Part shown: positions 57,100 to 64,000 of the stretch, piece after piece
Numbering within the stretch: the stretch's first letter is position 1
Layout of the letters: each line of letters begins with the position of its first letter
Assembly (NCBI RefSeq): GCF_050624435.1
Contig: NC_134542.1
Location: forward strand, 15,867,997-15,931,996
Reading direction: 5' to 3'
Source: Tenrec ecaudatus
Taxonomy: Eukaryota > Chordata > Mammalia > Afrosoricida > Tenrecidae
DNA length: 64,000 bases
Program-made: the position numbers and the translations under genes
The notes under the pieces: model-generated
Databases searched by the model: none
What the model saw: the letters and a program-made list of their open reading frames with translations, nothing else
Told to the model about the DNA's origin: nothing

Positions 57100-57620
57100 A
57101 ATGTACTGCTGCAACCATTGTTGGATGATCTTCAGGGAAATTTTACTTGCTTGTGATCCTAACGATATTGTTGTATAGCTTTAGCAAATTTTTGGATCAC
57201 CCTGCTTTGTATTGGTTACAAATATGGATCTCTTCCAGTGAGTGGGCCAAGTCGCTGTCTTGCAAATTTCCTGGTTCAGGCAAGTGAGTGCCGTCAGCGC
57301 TTCTTCGGCTTCTTGAACCATTTCAATGGTTATTCTATCAATTCCTGGAGCCTTGTTTGGGGCTAGTGCGTTCAGTGCAGCGTGACGTCTTTTTTCAGCA
57401 CATTGGTTCTTGCTCATATGCTTTGTCCTGAAATGGTGGAATTCGACCAGTCTTTTTGGTACGGTGACTCTGCATATTCTTTCCATCTTCTCTTGGTGCT
57501 TCCAACATCATTTAATATTTACCCATAGAACCGTTCAATATTGCAACTCGACGCTTGAATTTTTTCTTGAGGTCTTTCAGTTTCAGATACACTGAGCGTG
57601 TGGATATGTTCATTTTAAAA
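57100..57620 (-). mobile_element. RTE-clade LINE, reverse transcriptase N-terminal part, minus strand
   Basis: Continuation of 55,425-56,608. The minus strand at 57,486-57,181 encodes the segment with Ala-Pro-Gly-Ile-Asp-Arg-Ile-Thr-Ile-Glu-Met and a downstream Asp-Pro block. The 3' edge has GAGGTCTTTCAGTTTCAGAT and ACTGAGCGTGTGGATATG. Confidence 0.88.
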
Positions 57621-58087
57621 TATGTTCACTGCATAAGGCCGGAGTCCAAAGCCCAATTGAAAACCTGATGGGACTACTGCATTGTTTCTGACTTGAGGTG
57701 CCTTTCTGCAACTGAAAGCTTAGCTCCTGCACAAACAATAAAGCTTCAGCACTTCCTGCTTGCTGTAGGTGACTGTGAACTCTAAGTCTTCCTGCCTGCT
57801 AAGGTGGATGGAGTTACACTTTTTAGAAAAGTTCCTAGTCTTCAGATCACCAGCAGAAGCTTTATGGCATCTTATGAGTCTGAAAAATAAAGATTTCCAT
57901 TTCGTGGACATCTGTGTCCCACTAAAATGTTTCCCAATACATTGCTAGCCAAATTCTCCGATTGTTTATGACCCCACCAACAGAGTAGACTGTAGAATCC
58001 ACAGAAACTATTTCTGGATATCTTGAGTGTTTGATATTATCTCGGACCCTATGAGCTATCGAAGAGACACCCATCATTGCTAATAAT
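57621..58087. other. Intergenic sequence without identified feature
   Basis: No gene recognised. Confidence 0.35.
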
Positions 58088-58206
58088 TACCCAGCTACTC
58101 GTGTATAAGCCGAGCTTTTAGGCACATTTTAAATGCAGTTTTTGTGGTAAAATTAGGTGCCTCAGCTGATAGTCGGGTCAGCTTATACTCGAGTATATAC
58201 ACGGTA
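58088..58206. mobile_element. Tc1/mariner-type MITE, TA-flanked
   Basis: Inverted termini TACTCGTGTATAAGCCGAG (left) and the complement of CAGCTTATACTCGAGTA (right) face each other across about 75 bp. TA is present at 58,088-58,089 and 58,205-58,206, the expected target duplication of Tc1/mariner. No coding sequence. I have seen this motif type in other vertebrates but cannot give its formal name. Confidence 0.7.
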
Positions 58207-58289
58207 CTTTGGCTGGTAAGACTGATTTGATTTCTCGAGACTGGGCAGTGAGCATCAGAAGATTCACAACAAACAGTAAACAAACAAAC

Positions 58290-58915
58290 AAACATGTATT
58301 GGTGAGAGTAGAGGGGGGTTGGAGCGGAGACCCAAAGCCCATCTATGGACAATGGAGCATCCCCCCACAGAGGGGTCACAGGGAGGGGGTGAGTCAATCA
58401 GGGTGCAGTAGAGCACTGACGGGTCAGGCAATATACCTCTCTTTCCTGGAGGTCTCCTTAGACCCGCTATCACGACTTCTGTGCCGCCTCCCAATCTAGA
58501 CTAGACAGGCACAGGCAAGAGAAAAAACTCACAACACATGGAACCCAGGAACAGGAATGGGAATAGAGATTCCAAAAGGGTAGGGGGTAGGGGGGGAAGA
58601 AGTATGGGGAGGGGGCACCGATCACAATGAATAGCACATAACCAAACACCCCCAGTCAGGGGGAAGAGCAACAGAAACCAGAGGGGAAGGGAGATGGTGG
58701 TCAGAATGAAATTTGAAAATAATCAACAATCTACAATCTATCAGGAGGCCACAAGGGTTGGGGGGGGGCGGAGAGGGAGGAGGAAAAGGAGGAACTGATC
58801 CCAAGGGCTCCATGGAAATTAAATGTCTAGGAAAGAAAGATGGAATATGTCAGATACAATTGATGTATGGTTTGTAACAAGTTGTAAGAGCTCCCAATAA
58901 AATGGGAGGGGAAAA
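58290..58915 (+). mobile_element. LINE 3' end, plus strand, older subfamily
   Basis: CGGAGACCCAAAGCCCATCT, TCTAGACTAGACAGGCACAG, GAACCCAGGAACAGGAATGG, GTAAGAGCTCCCAATAAAAT; same subfamily as 56,609. Confidence 0.8.
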
Positions 58916-59320
58916 AAGACAGCCTTGGTCTAAGAGCTGGAAGATGTTTCGTCTTGGTTTCACATTAAGCACATCTTTTTCTTTGATGTAGCCAGTGGTA
59001 CTGAATGGGGGGGGGGTTGTCCCTTGCCCCAACCCCTCGAGTCATCTGGCAGTGCTTGGAAGTATTTGGGGTTGTCACACAAAAGGTAGAAGAGAAAGCA
59101 TTCAATTGTCTTGGCTCTGGATGCTGCTAAACACTCGGAAATGCATAGGATAACACCCCCCCAAAGAGAATTCTCCAACCCCCAGTGTCAATAGTGCCAA
59201 GACTGAGACACCTTGCTGTAGCCACAAGCTCTGTATCTCAATGTTCATTCAGTGGTGAGAACGCATAAGAGAAACCTTAAAATCCTGATGTCTTGCACAA
59301 ACGCATGCCATGTGAGCATA
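58916..59320. other. Intergenic sequence without identified feature
   Basis: Includes a G9 run near 59,008. No gene recognised. Confidence 0.35.
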
Positions 59321-59321
59321 A

Positions 59322-59768
59322 TTATTGCTGGAGGTCAGTGAGGTCTGTGCCAACTCACAGCTACCCCATGTACAACAGACCCGAACACTGCCCGGCCCTG
59401 TGCCACTTGTCAACCCCTCTCATCTAGGGTCTGCCTTCTCCCCCCGCTGCCCCTTTGCTTTACCAAGCATGACGTTCCTTCTCTGGGGACGGGTCCCACC
59501 TGACAGCATGTCTGAAGTCTGGCCATCCTCATTTCTAAGGAGTTTCCTGGCTCTGCTTCTGTCAAGACAAATTGATTTGTTCTTCTGGCAGTCCGTGGTA
59601 TATTCAATATTCTTCGCCAACACTATGCTCCAAAGGCATCGGTTCCTCTGTGGTCTTCCGTATTCACTGTCCAACTTTTTTCATGAGGTGAGTGCCAATA
59701 CCAAGGATTGGAGCAGGCGCATCTTAGTACTTAAAATGGCATCTTTGCCAGATGCCATTCTAGCATGA
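59322..59768 (-). mobile_element. RTE-clade LINE 3' end, minus strand
   Basis: CCATGTACAACAGACCCGAA, GCTTTACCAAGCATGACGTT, CTGGCAGTCCGTGGTATATT, AATATTCTTCGCCAACACTA, GAGCAGGCGCATCTTAGTAC. The 147-codon plus frame here is a shadow of this repeat. Confidence 0.9.
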
Positions 59769-59844
59769 TGTCAGAACCTTTTAAGTCACTGTTGGGATGA
59801 GAGTGTATAAGAGCTAGCAACTGGGTAGGGGGAGGACCAACAAA

Positions 59845-60025
59845 GCGTGCCATTGAGTCAACCGCAACTCGCAGTGATTCTGCAGGACAAGAGGACGACT
59901 CCATAGGGTTTCTAAGGCTGTCAATCTTTATGCGAGCAAACAGCCACATCTTCCCCCACAGAACCACTGGTGGCTGTGAACCACCTTCTTCTGGTGAGCA
60001 GCCACTGTGCCACCAGCACTCCTAG
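59845..60025 (-). mobile_element. AfroSINE variant, minus strand
   Basis: GCCATTGAGTCAACCGCAAC, TCCATAGGGTTTCTAAGGCT, CACTGTGCCACCAGCACTCC; same variant as 6,933. Confidence 0.8.
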
Positions 60026-60184
60026 ACGGAGCAGATGACAGACCACTCTTGTTTCTCTGGTTTCTGAGCTTTGTTTTACACTCTTTCCACATCAGTATTA
60101 CGTTCCTGCTCATCCCAGCGTTGGTCAGGCCTGAAGTGGGAGAACCTCCAATGTGTGGACTTCCAGGGATTTCACGACCATCAG

Positions 60185-60625
60185 TCAAACGTGCGGTTCA
60201 GGACAGAAAGCAGTGTGGCCCCACTAGCGTTCGGTGTGTATAACTTTGTGTGAACTTGGTAATAGGGGAGACCAATGAAGAACTGAGGCATCTGAATTGT
60301 GGGGTCACGATGATCCCTGTGTACCAGGGACAGACAGAAGGAACAAATGTATCTCAGAAGAACATATGGCCGGAATGTCAAGTCAAGACTTCTTCTCACT
60401 TCCTTTGGATGTATTGTCAGGAAAAACTGGTTCCCGGGGAAGGATACCATGCCTGGGAAAGCAGGGGGTCTGTGATAACGAACGAGACACCCAAGGAGCT
60501 GGATGTACATGTGCTTAACCGTGTGGTTAGCCACAACCACAAGAGGCCTGGAGCGTTTTATTCTTTTGGACCCAGGGCGGTTCAGCTGGAAACGACTGGA
60601 CAACCCGAGCAGGAACAAAAGCTAA
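60185..60625 (+). mobile_element. Degraded RTE-clade LINE 3' end, plus strand
   Basis: Collinear but eroded: AATGAAGAACTGAGGCATCT, GTGTACCAGGGACAGACAG, GATGTATTGTCAGGAAAAAC, GATACCATGCCTGGGAAAGC, AGCTGGAAACGACTGGACAA. It is the last repeat before the CpG island. Confidence 0.6.
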
Positions 60626-61700
60626 GTAACATTCCATGACCAGACGCAGGCTGCCTCACAGGGTCCCCTCACCCTGAGCTCTGTGACCACAGCTCCATCA
60701 TGAAATGAGACCCTTCCAAAGGGAGGCCCCCAAATCTCATTCAAAAAATGGGAGACTGAACTGAGAGGGAGAAAGCTAATGGTCGTCAATGAACGTGGCC
60801 ACCGAGGTTTTCTTCTAACTTGAGACAGTGTTCACAGCTATAGTTTTTTTCACAGAGTGGGAAAAATAGGTTAACTTTCAAAGGTCATAGAATCCCTCCT
60901 CCCTGATGCATATATTTGTGGCTCCTTCCTACCCCTTTCCTTCCTTCAGTGGGCTCATTCATTCATTCATTCTCTATGCGGGCATTCCCTGGACGTGCCC
61001 CCACAGGGGGGCTGTTGAAAAGGTGGGGTATTTCCACGTGGGAACCCAGCATCTCACAAAGCCATCCTCTTGGCCTTCTTTCTCAGAGGACTTCCCTCTT
61101 CATAGGGCAAGGCCCAACTGGGAGAAACAGGGAACAGGACCTCAGGCTGGGAAAATCCCAGTTGTCCTCTAACTCACTGCCCCTGCTTTTGCCTGAGTGT
61201 CCACTAGAGAAGTGCTTCTACTTCCCACCCCGAATCAGTCAGACCTGTATTCATTTCAATAAAGGAAGGCCCATGGGGCACCTGCATGCTGTAAGTTTAC
61301 CTGGAGGAAGTTGTGTGCCTTAGGGCCAGGCTAGGTTAACTTGAATTCTGAAAGGCTGTTTGACATCTTTGCCCTCCTAGCGACTGCTCTCCGGAGGGAG
61401 GTGGAGGAGTTGGATGAGTGGGTACAGTGAAGTGAAAAGACTGGACTCAGCTCTCGGGGTCAGGAGACCATCCAAACCTGGCGATGGAGCGGCGAATCCG
61501 TGTATCCTTCTATCTCAGCGAGTAATACGGCAGCGAGAACAAGGTGGTACCATTCAGCTCCAGGCTTTCTTTCCAAATGGTGAAAGGAGAATGGCCCACT
61601 CGCCATCCACCCCCAGAGACGCTGCTGGGCGGTGTGAGCTCCGCTCATCAAAGCAGAAAGCTCAGATGGCTGGGTGATCCCTGGCTCTTGCCCTTGGTCA
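60626..61700. other. Intergenic sequence upstream of the CpG island
   Basis: Unique sequence with no recognised repeat. It lies 0.7-1.7 kb upstream of the RING gene start and could hold proximal regulation. No exon recognised; frames of up to 135 codons at 60,916-61,323 lack domains. Confidence 0.35.
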
Positions 61701-61729
61701 TAGAAATGAGATCACAGTTTTCGTCAGGG

Positions 61730-63600
<1,871 letters not shown>

Positions 63601-64000
63601 TCAGGACCAAGCAAGATCAGCCTCTGCTTCCCGCACCCCCTTCCCGCTGGCCCCCCGTCGCTGCCATCCCGCCCCAAGTCAGGAAGTTGGCCTAGAGAGG
63701 AGGCTAGAGAAGAGGACATACGCTGGTCGCCTGCACTGGAGAAGTTGGCGACCGTGACTTTGGAGATTACGAGTGTAGGTGCGCGGGCGTGCATACATCT
63801 CGGCAGCAGGGGTGCGGGCTGGAATTATCCAGAAGAGTGAATGAATGTATGAGCCGTAAACGGAATAGGTTTCCCGGCTGCCGGCTGTGCTGGAAAGGAA
63901 GCGCGCCGGAGCGCAGAGTGATGTTCGCGCCCCGGGGGCACGGGCTTCAGCGGCGGGGCGTTAACCTTGGGCATCTGTGCGCGGTGGCACACGTGCTCTG

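Noticed and set aside
59325..59768. 147-codon plus frame
   Set aside because: Antisense to an RTE 3' end; matches the same repeat at 55,425 and 40,366.

Overview
The window is nuclear DNA from a placental mammal, almost certainly an afrotherian and most likely a tenrec (an Echinops telfairi-like animal). The evidence is the repeat content. There are about 30 copies or parts of the tRNA-derived AfroSINE family, whose sense strand opens GAGCCCTGGTG and closes near GATGGCAGTGAG. There are many fragments of an RTE-clade (BovB/RTE1-like) LINE. There is a young LINE 3' end closing CCCCAATAAAATGATT plus poly(A). There is also a SPIN-type hAT element with a perfect 8-bp target duplication; SPIN is known for patchy horizontal spread that includes tenrec. 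The genus is inferred from these repeats and was not tested.

Layout. Positions 1 to about 61,700 are a gene-poor, AT-rich to neutral intergenic stretch. I found no convincing coding exon in it. Open frames there are short and are explained by retroelement remnants, simple repeats or chance. Repeats are heavily nested. An RTE copy at 1-1145 is split by an LTR-like element. An RTE copy at about 12,740-14,975 carries a LINE insertion and a second RTE 3' end. A minus-strand RTE at 18,984-21,960 has grown a 36-41-bp minisatellite inside its 3' terminus and is also split by an LTR-like element. A mariner relic lies at about 15,085-15,925. A hAT relic at 28,392-29,156 holds two LINE insertions. A LINE with an apparent 3' transduction lies at 37,401-38,071. 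SINEs and LINEs interrupt one another between 47,772 and 54,407, with the SPIN element between them. Unique islands near 1.6, 10.2, 23.1, 27.9 and 29.9 kb look under-eroded and are the best candidates for conserved non-coding elements.

From about 61,700 to the right edge base composition changes to a strong CpG island. It contains the only gene I can support: an intronless frame at 62,354-63,355 (+, 333 aa) encoding a C3HC4 RING-finger protein with two C-terminal membrane segments. By architecture it is a membrane-anchored E3 ubiquitin ligase of the RNF182/RNF152 kind; RNF228 is the most likely named counterpart, but I hold that identity only tentatively. Its 3' UTR runs off or close to the right edge. 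The upstream desert may hold its distal regulation, but nothing here proves that.

No prokaryotic features, CRISPR arrays, rRNA or tRNA genes were seen. I found no clearly new molecular system; the points of interest are transposon history (3' transduction, minisatellite birth, an LTR-like family, SPIN, a Tc1/mariner-type MITE) and the RING gene itself.
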